12,719 bases of DNA from CAZLGO01 sp964559295 (GTDB taxonomy: Archaea; Methanobacteriota; Methanobacteria; Methanobacteriales; Methanobacteriaceae): NCBI GenBank assembly GCA_964559295.1, contig CAZLGO010000053.1:1-12719 (forward strand). The letters run 5' to 3'. Both the position numbers and the translations under genes were made by a program. Positions 1 through 6,885 of the stretch are shown here, piece by piece. The notes under the pieces were generated by a model. The model had not been told where the DNA came from and made no database searches. It worked only from the letters and a program-made list of their open reading frames with translations. Positions within the stretch are counted from its first letter, which is position 1. Each line of letters starts with the position of its first letter.

Positions 1-738
1 CTCCAATCTGCACAAGAAACATGCACCATCATTACTCTCATGGAAATAGCCATTGTCTATACAATTTTTAAGCGTGATAAGGTTTCCATGGTCGGTGTAA
101 GGTTCGTAGGGACATCTTTTTATAAAAAGAGGAGATGTTGCATTCTCATAAACTCCTGCATTCGCCATACCTTTAGCATCCAAAAGTTTTACAAGACTTA
201 AACCATATAGGATTTTTGTATCAGTGTGATTAACCCCTCCATAATCTTTACATTTTATAAAAGGTAGAGGATCTTTTAATTGCTCAACAGATACATCCTG
301 ACTTATGGTTTCGTTATGAACGATGTTACTTCTTTTTACATAGACAGTTGAATTGATCACAACGTACCATGGGTCGGTTGATGATTCCACAGAGTTGATG
401 GTACATGTGATGTTTGTTGCGCCGGTTTCGCTTTGATATTTTTCTGCCATTTGATCCATCTTCGTCTGCAAATTGCTTTTAACAGTTTTACTACTGTTTT
501 CTAATGGTATTCCGCTTTCAACAACGTTGTTTGCTGTTTCTTTTAAAACTCCCTTTCCAATAATTGGAATGTTTCTTTCTATGTCTTTCGCTGTGTAAAA
601 TGAAACATCTGATCTTAAAGCTAAACTTGAAGATTCCTCACCCATATGAGTCATCTCTACAAATACAGCAAGCAATAAAATAGCAGGAATAATAAGAAGA
701 AAAGACAATCCAGTCATTACGTAACCCTTATCATTCAT
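1..738 (-). CDS. Pilin-like secreted/membrane-anchored protein, C-terminus missing (off left edge)
   Basis: The frame is open from ATG 738 to the window edge, giving 246 residues with no stop, so the C-terminus lies outside. It begins with a short charged stretch (MNDKGYVMTG) followed at residues 10-28 by a hydrophobic segment rich in Leu/Ile, the layout of an archaeal pilin-like or signal-anchored protein. The KG-Y junction resembles a prepilin-peptidase site, but the usual Glu five residues later is absent. The rest is hydrophilic and polar, with several Cys and six N-glycosylation sequons (NSS, NIT, NST, NET, NHT, NAT), consistent with an exposed, glycosylated surface domain. The chosen start has an AAGGTTGAT Shine-Dalgarno-like sequence just upstream. 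The same frame continues without a stop to an ATG at 897 (53 more codons), but that start has no ribosome binding site. The exact function is unknown; surface adhesin or pseudopilin is an inference. Confidence 0.7.
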   Translation of the reverse strand, partial: MNDKGYVMTGLSFLLIIPAILLLAVFVEMTHMGEESSSLALRSDVSFYTAKDIERNIPIIGKGVLKETANNVVESGIPLENSSKTVKSNLQTKMDQMAEKYQSETGATNITCTINSVESSTDPWYVVINSTVYVKRSNIVHNETISQDVSVEQLKDPLPFIKCKDYGGVNHTDTKILYGLSLVKLLDAKGMANAGVYENATSPLFIKRCPYEPYTDHGNLITLKNCIDNGYFHESNDGACFLCRLE

Positions 739-1183
739 ATTATCAACCTTAAGATTTTCATGTTGGAATGAGATCTGTGGTAATACCCATTGCTTCGGCC
801 TTAACTTATATATGAATATACTTATATTTCTATTTAAAGTTTTATTTATATTCTTGTCAATCATATCAATATCATCAATCGTTAAGTTATGTTCCATAAA
901 GTTCTAAATTCCAGTATATAGAAATTCATAATTTGATTAATGGAAATTAATATCTCCAATCAATATATTACTCATTTTTTAAGGCTTAAAACTAAAATAC
1001 AGATTTAATCTTGGGAATTGATATTCACAGAAACCCTTGTAGATACATCATCGATAAATTAATATGCAAAAACATCAAAATAATTTCAAGTTCTAATAAC
1101 GATTTTAGAAGTCTCGTCACTTAAAAAAGGATTGTTCTGAAATTTTGATCAACCTTTATTAAAGTTTGAGATGGAGGATTAAT
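739..1183. other. AT-rich intergenic region between divergent genes
   Basis: This gap holds the 5' flanks of the leftward pilin-like gene and the rightward four-gene operon. No RNA gene was recognised. On the minus strand, 739-897 remains open in the frame of the pilin-like gene. An imperfect inverted repeat (TTGATT at 933-938 facing AATCAA at 958-963) and a palindrome TTGATCAA at 1145-1152 are visible. The remainder is very A/T-rich DNA with many TATA-like words, so individual promoter calls are uncertain. Confidence 0.6.
804..815 (-). promoter_or_regulatory. Candidate TATA box for the pilin-like gene
   Basis: Read on the minus strand this is CATATATAAG, about 70 bases upstream of the ATG at 738, which would give a 5' leader of roughly 40 nt. 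It is a good match to an archaeal TATA element, but the surrounding DNA is A/T-rich and other matches exist. If the longer start at 897 is used, this site would lie inside the gene. Confidence 0.3.
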
Positions 1184-1582
1184 ATGAAAGAGACTGTAAG
1201 AACATGGCGCCATATCCCACAGCGATACAATCTAATAGGTTCAGAATGCCTACACTGTGGAGGAGTTTTCTTTCCAAAAAGGATAATCTGTCCGGAATGT
1301 AGAAGAAAAGGTAAGTTAGAAGATATCAAATTTCGTGGAGAAGGAAAGATCTATACTTATTCTGTTGTAAATACTCCTACCGCAGAATTTAAAAACATAG
1401 CTCCTTATATAGTAGCAATTGTTGAATTAGAAGAAGGTGCAAAAATAACAACCCAGATAGTTGATTGTAAACCAGAGGATGTCAAAATAGGAGATGAAGT
1501 TGAGATGGTCTTTAGAAAGATCAGAGAAGAAGGCGACGAAGGAGTGATATCATATGGATACAAATTCAGGCTCAAAAGGTAA
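1184..1582 (+). CDS. DUF35 family Zn-ribbon/OB-fold protein, acyl-CoA (thiolase/HMG-CoA synthase) partner
   Basis: A 132-residue protein with an N-terminal zinc ribbon (Cys22, Cys25, Cys36, Cys39 as two CxxC knuckles) followed by an OB-fold of about 80 residues (roughly 50-131). This is the full normal size of the family. In methanogenic archaea such proteins form a complex with acetoacetyl-CoA thiolase and HMG-CoA synthase, channelling acetoacetyl-CoA into the mevalonate pathway; that role is inferred from the family. The usual thiolase and HMG-CoA synthase neighbours are not present on either side here. The start was set at ATG 1184 because GGAGG lies at 1173-1177 with 6-nt spacing; an in-frame TTG at 1166 would overlap that ribosome binding site. 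It is the first gene of a four-gene overlapping set, sharing 29 bases with cfbA. Confidence 0.88.
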   Translation: MKETVRTWRHIPQRYNLIGSECLHCGGVFFPKRIICPECRRKGKLEDIKFRGEGKIYTYSVVNTPTAEFKNIAPYIVAIVELEEGAKITTQIVDCKPEDVKIGDEVEMVFRKIREEGDEGVISYGYKFRLKR

Positions 1583-1976
1583 AATAGGGGTTCTACTTGT
1601 GGGTCATGGAAGCAGATTGCCTTATGGTGAAGATGTTATAAAAAAGCTTGCCCAAATGCTTAAAGAAAAGGAAGATTACATCGTAGAAACTGGATTTATG
1701 AACATATCAAAACCTTCTATACCGCAGGCCATAAACAAACTCAGCAAAACAGGTGTTGAGAAGATCGTTGTAATGCCTGTTTTTCTTGCACATGGAATTC
1801 ATACAAAATATGATATCCCCCATATTCTCGGCTTAGATGATGGTCACGAAGATACCCATGAGCATCATGAGCATGAGGAGATCAAATATGATGGTGAAAT
1901 AATTTATACAGAGCCTCTTGGTGCTGATAAGAGACTTGTTGACATAATAAAAGACAGGATTAAGAATGCCCTTTAA
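1554..1976 (+). CDS. cfbA: Sirohydrochlorin nickelochelatase (small class II chelatase, CbiX-short type)
   Basis: 140 residues, the size of the archaeal short CbiX proteins that work as homodimers. In methanogens this enzyme inserts Ni2+ into sirohydrochlorin, the first committed step to coenzyme F430 of methyl-coenzyme M reductase; it can also insert Co2+. The visible signatures are the N-terminal VGHGS with metal-binding His18, and PVFLAHG with His80 followed by His83. A His/Glu/Asp-rich loop lies at residues 96-109 (His98, 102, 104, 105, 107), a low-complexity metal-binding segment typical of short CbiX proteins but variable between species. The start ATG 1554 lies inside the end of the preceding gene and is preceded by a strong GGAGTGAT at 1541-1548, indicating translational coupling. 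The product is cytoplasmic. Confidence is high for the family; Ni versus Co preference is inferred from the methanogen context. Confidence 0.92.
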   Translation: MDTNSGSKGKIGVLLVGHGSRLPYGEDVIKKLAQMLKEKEDYIVETGFMNISKPSIPQAINKLSKTGVEKIVVMPVFLAHGIHTKYDIPHILGLDDGHEDTHEHHEHEEIKYDGEIIYTEPLGADKRLVDIIKDRIKNAL

Positions 1977-3018
1977 AATTTTTGATATCGGAGAGAAGCA
2001 ACTTATAAGAAGGCTTCTTGATAAGACTAAAAAATCTACAAGTAAATCTCCTTTTTTAGATGATCTATCCCTGAAAAGTTTAAGTGACGATGCAGCACTC
2101 CTTGATCTTAACAAACATTATCTTGTTGCGACATCTGATATGTTGATAAGATCTGCCCATTTTCCAGAGGAGATGACATACAGGCAAATTGGAAAAAAAA
2201 CCGCAACCGCAAATGTAAGCGATTTAGCTGCAATGGGTGCTAAACCGATTGGATTTCTTGTTGCAATAGGATTGCCAGCTTTCATGAAAATTGATGATTT
2301 TGACAAAATGATAGAGGGTATCCTAAAAGCTTGTTCTTACTATGAAATGCCGCTTATAGGCGGGGATATAAACGAATCTAGTGAACTTACTCTTTGTGGA
2401 ACTTGTTTGGGGCTTATAGAAAAAGGAAATGTTTTAATGAAAAGTGGAGCTCAGATCGGAGATGTTGTTGCTGTTACAGGTCCTTTGGGGCTTGCAGCGG
2501 CTGGTTTTGAGGTTTTATTCGCTGCTGAATCTAAATTGAAGGGTTTAGATCCAAAGGTTAGATCCCATGTTTTAAAACATGCACTGGAACCTAAAGCAAG
2601 ATCAAAAGAAGGGATTCTGCTTGCAAAAACAGGTTTTGTAAACTCTGCTACTGATATAACAGATGGTCTTGTAAGTGAAATTGGAGAGATAGTGGATGCA
2701 AGCAATAGTGGTATCGGAATAACCATATACGAGGATATGCTTCCAATTCCAAAAGAGGTTACAGAAGTTGCCCATGCAGTAAGAAAGGATCCATTAGAGC
2801 TTGCTCTTTACTACGGAGAGGATTTTGAACTTCTTTTGACCATGAAGAAAGACTCGTTTGACAAGCTTAAGAGGAGAATCAAGCTTTACAAGATAGGAGA
2901 TGTGACGTCATCTGGTAGAATTGAAATGATAAATAAAGAGGGATCAACTAATATAATAACAGCAAGAGGTTACCAACATTTGGGGAAATACCATGAAAAA
3001 AGAAGCTCTTTTGTATGA
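1966..3018 (+). CDS. thiL: Thiamine-monophosphate kinase
   Basis: 350 residues of the AIR synthase/ThiL superfamily. It would phosphorylate thiamine monophosphate with ATP to give thiamine diphosphate. ThiL signatures appear in order: SDDAAL at about 40-45 (Mg/ATP-binding acidic pair), TSDML at 57-60, NVSDLAAMGA at 83-92, IGGD at 131-134, TGPLG at 171-175, TDITDGL at 229-235, GEDFEL at 284-289 and a C-terminal RGYQH near 334. GEDFEL and DLAAMGA distinguish it from the related methanogenesis marker 2 and selenophosphate synthetase proteins. It is slightly longer than typical ThiL, partly through a charged stretch at about 20-38 and a C-terminal tail. The first acidic motif reads SDDAA where many ThiL have GDDAA. 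It overlaps cfbA by 11 bases and the radical SAM gene by 26 bases, so it is likely co-translated with both. Confidence 0.92.
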   Translation: MPFKIFDIGEKQLIRRLLDKTKKSTSKSPFLDDLSLKSLSDDAALLDLNKHYLVATSDMLIRSAHFPEEMTYRQIGKKTATANVSDLAAMGAKPIGFLVAIGLPAFMKIDDFDKMIEGILKACSYYEMPLIGGDINESSELTLCGTCLGLIEKGNVLMKSGAQIGDVVAVTGPLGLAAAGFEVLFAAESKLKGLDPKVRSHVLKHALEPKARSKEGILLAKTGFVNSATDITDGLVSEIGEIVDASNSGIGITIYEDMLPIPKEVTEVAHAVRKDPLELALYYGEDFELLLTMKKDSFDKLKRRIKLYKIGDVTSSGRIEMINKEGSTNIITARGYQHLGKYHEKRSSFV

Positions 3019-4000
3019 TAAAATAGATGGTACCGTAAACTGCAAGGTTTGTGCAAGAAAGTGTGTTATTCCAGAAAAAAAATTTGGATTTTGCGGGACG
3101 AGAGAAAACTCAGATGGTACCCTCTATACTCTAATCTATGCTGAAGCATCTTCCATGGCAGTTGATCCAATAGAGAAAAAACCACTTTTTCATTTCTACC
3201 CAGGAACAACTGTTTTTTCCATGGGGACTGTAGGTTGTAACTTCAGATGCAAACACTGCCAAAATTGGACCATATCTCAGGCTACTTTAGATGAGATTCC
3301 TACAGAAAAAGTGATTCCAGAAAAGGCTATAAAACTTACAAAGGACTACGGCTGTAAATCAATTGCATGGACTTACAATGAACCAACCATATGGCTTGAA
3401 TATACCTACGAGTGTGCAAAACTTGCAAAAAAGGACGATATAAAAGCAGTTTATGTAACAAATGGATACATGAGCGAAGAATCCTTTGAAATGATGAAAC
3501 CATATCTTGATGCTGCTAATATTGATTTAAAGGCTTTCTCAGATGAATTCTATAGGGAAATAAGCAGTGCAAGGCTTCAGCCGGTCTTGGATACCATCAA
3601 AAGAATGTATGAAAATAAAATCCACATAGAAGTTACAAATCTAATAATCCCAACTTGCAATGACTCTGAAGAAGATATACGTGCTCTTGTAAAATTTATG
3701 GTAGATGAACTTGGGGAGGAAGTCCCGCTGCACTTTACAAGATTTTTCCCATATTACAAGATGAGTCATCTTCCATCTACGCCCCTAAAAACTCTTGAGA
3801 AAGCCCGTGATATAGCAAAGGAAGCCGGAATGCGGTATGTTTATGTTGGAAACGTTCTTTCACACCCTGGTGAGAACACATACTGTTATAACTGCGGAGA
3901 ACTCCTCATAAAAAGAATGGGCTTTGAAATCCTCCAGATGAACCTTAAAAACAGGAGAAAGTGTCCAAACTGTAATAGTAAGATTGATATTTTGATTTAA
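2993..4000 (+). CDS. amrS: AmmeMemoRadiSam system radical SAM enzyme
   Basis: 335 residues. A Cys-rich N-terminal element (Cys17, Cys20, Cys24, Cys34) precedes the radical SAM motif GCNFRCKHCQNW, whose Cys82, Cys86 and Cys89 (CxxxCxxC) would bind the [4Fe-4S] cluster that cleaves S-adenosylmethionine. The TIM-barrel continues through IAWTYNEPT (about 124-132), the NIDLKAF region and LHFTRFFP, and ends in a C-terminal zinc ribbon (Cys298, Cys301, Cys324, Cys327). This architecture matches the archaeal radical SAM protein that co-occurs with AMMECR1 and Memo proteins, whose biochemical substrate is not established; older annotation as a pyruvate formate-lyase activase is by similarity only. AMMECR1 and Memo are not in this window. 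The ATG at 2993 lies inside thiL (26-base overlap), with only a weak purine-rich GGGGAAA ahead of it. It is the last gene of the operon. Confidence 0.9.
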   Translation: MKKEALLYDKIDGTVNCKVCARKCVIPEKKFGFCGTRENSDGTLYTLIYAEASSMAVDPIEKKPLFHFYPGTTVFSMGTVGCNFRCKHCQNWTISQATLDEIPTEKVIPEKAIKLTKDYGCKSIAWTYNEPTIWLEYTYECAKLAKKDDIKAVYVTNGYMSEESFEMMKPYLDAANIDLKAFSDEFYREISSARLQPVLDTIKRMYENKIHIEVTNLIIPTCNDSEEDIRALVKFMVDELGEEVPLHFTRFFPYYKMSHLPSTPLKTLEKARDIAKEAGMRYVYVGNVLSHPGENTYCYNCGELLIKRMGFEILQMNLKNRRKCPNCNSKIDILI

Positions 4001-4101
4001 AAATCTTATTATCTCTTAATTTATAATCTATTAATCGTGGATTTGTTATTTTTAAAGATTTAATAATAAAAAGCCCCATAAAATCGAAGGAGATGAAATA
4101 A

Positions 4102-4158
4102 ATGAACTCGATTAAAAGAGCGGTTCGAATGGTGAAATACAAAACAGGTGAAAAATGA
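4102..4158 (+). CDS. Possible 18-codon micropeptide
   Basis: An ATG at 4102 preceded by GGAGATGA (4089-4096) opens an 18-codon basic peptide (MNSIKRAVRMVKYKTGEK). A second GGTGA leads into an ATG at 4154 that overlaps the TGA and opens only seven codons. A good ribosome binding site is the only support; length, charge and lack of recognisable homology mean this could equally be a gene remnant or chance. Confidence 0.18.
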   Translation: MNSIKRAVRMVKYKTGEK

Positions 4159-4229
4159 TTAAAGAACTGGCACCCTGACACGGACAAGAAATCGAAATTA
4201 TTGTTTCTAAAAAATTATATTGATTTTTA

Positions 4230-4280
4230 GGCGTTTTTATTTAAAAATAATCATAAAAATTGCCTACCTATCATAAAAAA
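4230..4280 (-). terminator. Probable terminator region behind the UbiD-family gene
   Basis: Facing arms at 4230-4240 and 4253-4264 (GGC and GCC flanking A/T-rich arms of about 8 pairs) form an imperfect hairpin. On the minus strand the region contains U runs of five to six bases (forward A-runs at 4255-4259 and 4275-4280), the type of signal that ends archaeal transcripts. The word ATCATAAAAA occurs twice, at 4250-4259 and 4270-4279. The hairpin could act on both converging transcripts. Confidence 0.35.
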
Positions 4281-4306
4281 TTATTACAATTATCTACACA
4301 TTTTAT

Positions 4307-5590
4307 TTAGAATTTCTGCAAACTCACCCTCTCAAACTTCTCCTCCTTACCAAGGGGCTTTGTTGCATCAACCCCAACCTTAGTGGTTGTACCATCAGGC
4401 AATGCACAAGGATCAAGGGAAGAACCTCTTACTTTTGGAATTATAAGGATATCATCATCTCCTTTAACCCTTGTTGCAACGGCATATTCAATATCTTCGC
4501 TCTTGAAAATATCGATATCCTCATCCACAACGACAACATGCTTTAGGGAAGGATGGGCTGATAATGCAGCCATTATAACATTTTTACCGTCTCCTTGGGT
4601 CTGCTTTCGGATTGAAACTGCAGCATGAAGCCAGCAGCATCCCCCTTCTGTTAATACAACATTTTTAACTGTGGGAACTGTATTTAGAACTGCTTTGTAT
4701 ATCCTCGGCTCCTGAGGAAGACCCTGAAGCAGTCTATGCTCCGATCCAGCAGGTAGTATGGCATGATACAGAGGATCTTTTTTGTGATGCATTCTCTCAA
4801 GTTCAATCACTGGTTCATCTCTTACAAGATCGTAGGTATCAGTTATATCCACAAATGGTCCTTCCTCTGTCCTTTCATTTGGTAAAATCCTGCCTTCAAG
4901 GATTATCTCAGAATCAGGAACCTCCAAATCTACTTTTTCACATTTTATAAGCTTCATTTTACCATTTTGAAAGTTGTTCGCCACTTCAAGTTCATCTGTT
5001 GTTATTGGTATGGATGTGCAGGCTGCCAAAAGGGTTGCTGGATGAGTACCTATTGCTATCGCTACCTCAAGAGGTTTATTCTCTCTTTCTGCCTTTTTAT
5101 AATAGGTGTAGAGGTGCCTTGGAACGATTCTTATTGCAAGTCTGTCTTCGTCAATTACAAGCATTCTGTGTATTGAAGCATTCTTTATTTCTGTTTCAGG
5201 GTCCTTTGCTATTACAACACCGGCTGTTATGTATGCTCCACCGTCCTTCCTGTAGTGTGTTAATATTGGAAGATCACCTAAATTTGGTTTCTTTGAAATA
5301 AAATTATCCTTAATGCTTTCAATGGTTGAAATTGGCTTGGGATTTTCCATTGCATTTATTATCCTTTTTGTAAGATCTTGAATTTTTGATGATATTCCCC
5401 TTGCAATTTTATCCCTGCTGTTACAAATGCCTGATATTACCTTCATATCACATTCTTTAATGTTTTCAAAAATTACAGTATTTTTATCATGCTTTTTTAG
5501 AATCTTTGCAACACCATATTTCGTTGATACTTCTTCCTGGATCTTTATGACCCTAAACTCATCTTCAAGGATTTTTAGGAATTCTCTCAT
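4307..5590 (-). CDS. UbiD-family decarboxylase, probable anhydromevalonate phosphate decarboxylase
   Basis: 427 residues, typical of the archaeal UbiD branch. UbiD enzymes use prenylated FMN to decarboxylate unsaturated acids. In most archaea this clade converts trans-anhydromevalonate 5-phosphate to isopentenyl phosphate in the modified mevalonate pathway, so this is the likely role. Visible signatures are NASIHRMLV (136-144, with Arg142 at the catalytic Arg position), LAIRIVPRHLY (151-161), ILEGR at 230-234, EEGPFVDITD (242-251, prFMN/metal region), HRLLQGLPQEP (285-295) and VVVDEDIDIF (353-362). ATG 5590 has an AGGTGA ribosome binding site at 5595-5600. It is the third gene after purE and a small membrane peptide, 16 bases downstream of the latter. 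No prFMN synthase (UbiX) is in the window. The family is certain; the exact substrate is inferred from archaeal context. Confidence 0.9.
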   Translation of the reverse strand: MREFLKILEDEFRVIKIQEEVSTKYGVAKILKKHDKNTVIFENIKECDMKVISGICNSRDKIARGISSKIQDLTKRIINAMENPKPISTIESIKDNFISKKPNLGDLPILTHYRKDGGAYITAGVVIAKDPETEIKNASIHRMLVIDEDRLAIRIVPRHLYTYYKKAERENKPLEVAIAIGTHPATLLAACTSIPITTDELEVANNFQNGKMKLIKCEKVDLEVPDSEIILEGRILPNERTEEGPFVDITDTYDLVRDEPVIELERMHHKKDPLYHAILPAGSEHRLLQGLPQEPRIYKAVLNTVPTVKNVVLTEGGCCWLHAAVSIRKQTQGDGKNVIMAALSAHPSLKHVVVVDEDIDIFKSEDIEYAVATRVKGDDDILIIPKVRGSSLDPCALPDGTTTKVGVDATKPLGKEEKFERVSLQKF

Positions 5591-5606
5591 AAATTCACCT
5601 TTCAGA

Positions 5607-5750
5607 TTACTTAATATTCAGGATAAATATCAAAAGCAAGATGATTAAAATACCAAACAACAAATAATTTCCAGGGCATTTACATAAAGTCAACGGACAC
5701 GTCTTGCCTTTATCTTCACCCTTTTTGTCTTTATTTTTCATATCCTTCAT
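5607..5750 (-). CDS. Small Cys-rich single-pass membrane protein (47 residues)
   Basis: A 47-residue open frame fills the gap between purE and the UbiD-family gene. It has a very basic N-terminus (about ten Lys in the first 17 residues), a Cys cluster CPLTLCKCPG (Cys19, Cys24, Cys26) and a 16-18-residue hydrophobic helix near the C-terminus (YLLFGILIILLLIFIL). A near-perfect Shine-Dalgarno, GGAGATGAT (5754-5762), overlaps the purE stop and sits directly before ATG 5750; a second in-frame ATG is at 5741. The spacing (4 bases after purE, 16 before the UbiD-family gene) makes it part of the operon. The three clustered Cys beside a membrane helix could bind a metal or Fe-S cluster, but no function is known. 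The good ribosome binding site and tight fit argue it is translated. Confidence 0.72.
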   Translation of the reverse strand: MKDMKNKDKKGEDKGKTCPLTLCKCPGNYLLFGILIILLLIFILNIK

Positions 5751-5754
5751 CCAA

Positions 5755-6759
5755 TCATCTCCACGGATTTTTCATATATCTTAAAACATCATTCTCTATC
5801 TTTTGATCGCCAATTCCAAGCATTTCTGCAGCTAACAAAGCAGCATTTCCTCCATTTCCTATCCCTACAGTTGCAACAGGCACCCCTGGAGGCATGTTTA
5901 CCATTGAAAGTAAGGCATCAATACCCCCAAGTTCAATTGAACATGGAACACCAATTACTGGTTTTTCTGTGTGGGCAACAATAGCCCCTGCAACATGGGA
6001 AGACAATCCTGTTATGGCTATAAATACTTTAGCATTTTCCGCCTTCCTCAGACAGTCTTCAAACATTTTAGAATGTCTTACAGGAGATACAACATTAAAG
6101 TCATAGGATATTTTCAATTTATCAAGAAAAAGAGTAGTTTTTTTTGCAACATCCATATCAGAGTGACTTCCAGCGATTACAGATACATCAAAATCTCCAT
6201 ATCCTGTAGCCTTTCCAGATGAATCCTCCTTTTTGATCTGAAGATCGAATGCTGCAGGCTGGTAATAATCACCCTCAAGCTTCCCTAAAAGCTCCTCTTC
6301 ATCTTTTTGTACCTTATCAAAAAATTCCTCCCTTATGGATGAGACTCTTCTTCTTATAGTTCTATCATGAATCCCGATTATCTGTGAAGCAAGATATGCC
6401 CCATTTTCACCACGATCTATTCCAACAGTAGCAACAGGTGCTCCAAATGGCATCTGCACCAAGGCAAATAGAGCATCCAAACCTCCAATTTTAACATCCA
6501 CAGGTACCCCAATAACTGGTTTGTGGGTGTTTGCTGCTATCATTCCAGGCAAGTGTGCAGAAAGCCCCGCAATACCCAAAAAAACATCAAAACCATCAGT
6601 AGATTCTATAACAATTTTTTTAACCTTCTCGTATGTTCTGTGTGCTGATGCAATCCTAATATCATACGAAATTCCAACGGTCTCTAAAACATCAATTGCT
6701 TTTTTAGCAATATTAAAATCAGATGCACTTCCCAAAAGAATCATGACCTTTGGTTTCAT
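5755..6759 (-). CDS. purE: Tandem two-domain PurE, 5-(carboxyamino)imidazole ribonucleotide mutase/AIR carboxylase
   Basis: 334 residues made of two PurE domains, about 1-165 and 190-334, joined by a charged linker. PurE forms 4-carboxy-5-aminoimidazole ribonucleotide in purine synthesis. Domain 1 carries the full signature: LLGSASD (8-14), SAHRT with catalytic His40, AGLSAHLPG (64-72), PVIGVPV and VQMPFGAPVATVGI. Domain 2 keeps AGSHSD (196-201), GLSSHVAG, PVIGVPC and NMPPGVPVATVGIGNGGNA, but the SAHRT equivalent reads SPVRHS (225-230), so Val227 takes the place of the catalytic His. Domain 2 may therefore be catalytically impaired or structural. Tandem PurE proteins of this length are characteristic of Methanobacteriales. 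The start ATG 6759 has AAGGTAT upstream. It is the first gene of a probable operon with a small membrane peptide and a UbiD-family decarboxylase. Confidence 0.93.
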   Translation of the reverse strand: MKPKVMILLGSASDFNIAKKAIDVLETVGISYDIRIASAHRTYEKVKKIVIESTDGFDVFLGIAGLSAHLPGMIAANTHKPVIGVPVDVKIGGLDALFALVQMPFGAPVATVGIDRGENGAYLASQIIGIHDRTIRRRVSSIREEFFDKVQKDEEELLGKLEGDYYQPAAFDLQIKKEDSSGKATGYGDFDVSVIAGSHSDMDVAKKTTLFLDKLKISYDFNVVSPVRHSKMFEDCLRKAENAKVFIAITGLSSHVAGAIVAHTEKPVIGVPCSIELGGIDALLSMVNMPPGVPVATVGIGNGGNAALLAAEMLGIGDQKIENDVLRYMKNPWR

Positions 6760-6885
6760 TGTATACCTTCATATCTTTTTTAATGATGGATTATGGATTG
6801 ACATTTAATAAAGTTTTTTATGATGTAGGTAAAAGCTTATCATTTAAGTAAGTGTTGATGTGAAATAAAAAAAGAGGTGTATTTT
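6760..6885. promoter_or_regulatory. Divergent promoter region between purE and the glycosyltransferase
   Basis: This 126-base gap must hold promoters for both directions. For purE (minus strand) a TATTAAAT element lies at 6803-6810, about 45 bases before the ATG. For the plus-strand glycosyltransferase a TATA-like CATTTAAGTA lies near 6841-6850, about 40 bases before its GTG. Both are reasonable archaeal spacings, but neither is unique in this A/T-rich DNA. Confidence 0.35.

Larger units (their letters stand above)
4001..4306. other. Convergent intergenic region, no confident gene
   Basis: This gap separates the 3' ends of two converging operons. It contains several A and T runs that could stop transcription from either side, a hairpin near 4230-4264 and a very short Shine-Dalgarno-led open frame (4102-4158). 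No tRNA or other structured RNA could be supported. A TTCGAAT word near 4132, resembling a tRNA T-loop, has no flanking stem. Confidence 0.6.

Noticed and set aside
1966..3018. Methanogenesis marker protein 2 or selenophosphate synthetase
   Set aside because: The DLAAMGA, TDITDGL and GEDFEL motifs are those of ThiL, and the selenophosphate synthetase N-terminal Cys/Sec motif is absent.
2993..4000. Pyruvate formate-lyase activating enzyme
   Set aside because: The N-terminal Cys-rich element and C-terminal zinc ribbon fit the AmmeMemoRadiSam radical SAM protein, and there is no glycyl-radical enzyme gene nearby.
4120..4150. GGTTCGAAT word resembling a tRNA T-loop
   Set aside because: The flanking bases do not form a 5-bp T-stem and no D-arm, anticodon arm or acceptor stem can be drawn around it.
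4085..4180. Possible C/D-box guide RNA (GATGA and CTGA words)
   Set aside because: The C-box match is partial, box spacing is wrong and there are no terminal stems or convincing C'/D' boxes.
4383..4628. Plus-strand open frames inside the UbiD-family, purE and ATPase genes
   Set aside because: They lie wholly within well-supported minus-strand genes and have no recognisable motifs or ribosome binding sites, so they are shadows.
4307..6759. A new defence or mobile system in the window
   Set aside because: Neighbours are housekeeping biosynthesis genes; no transposase, integrase, nuclease or toxin-antitoxin signature was found, and the ATPase alone does not support such a claim.
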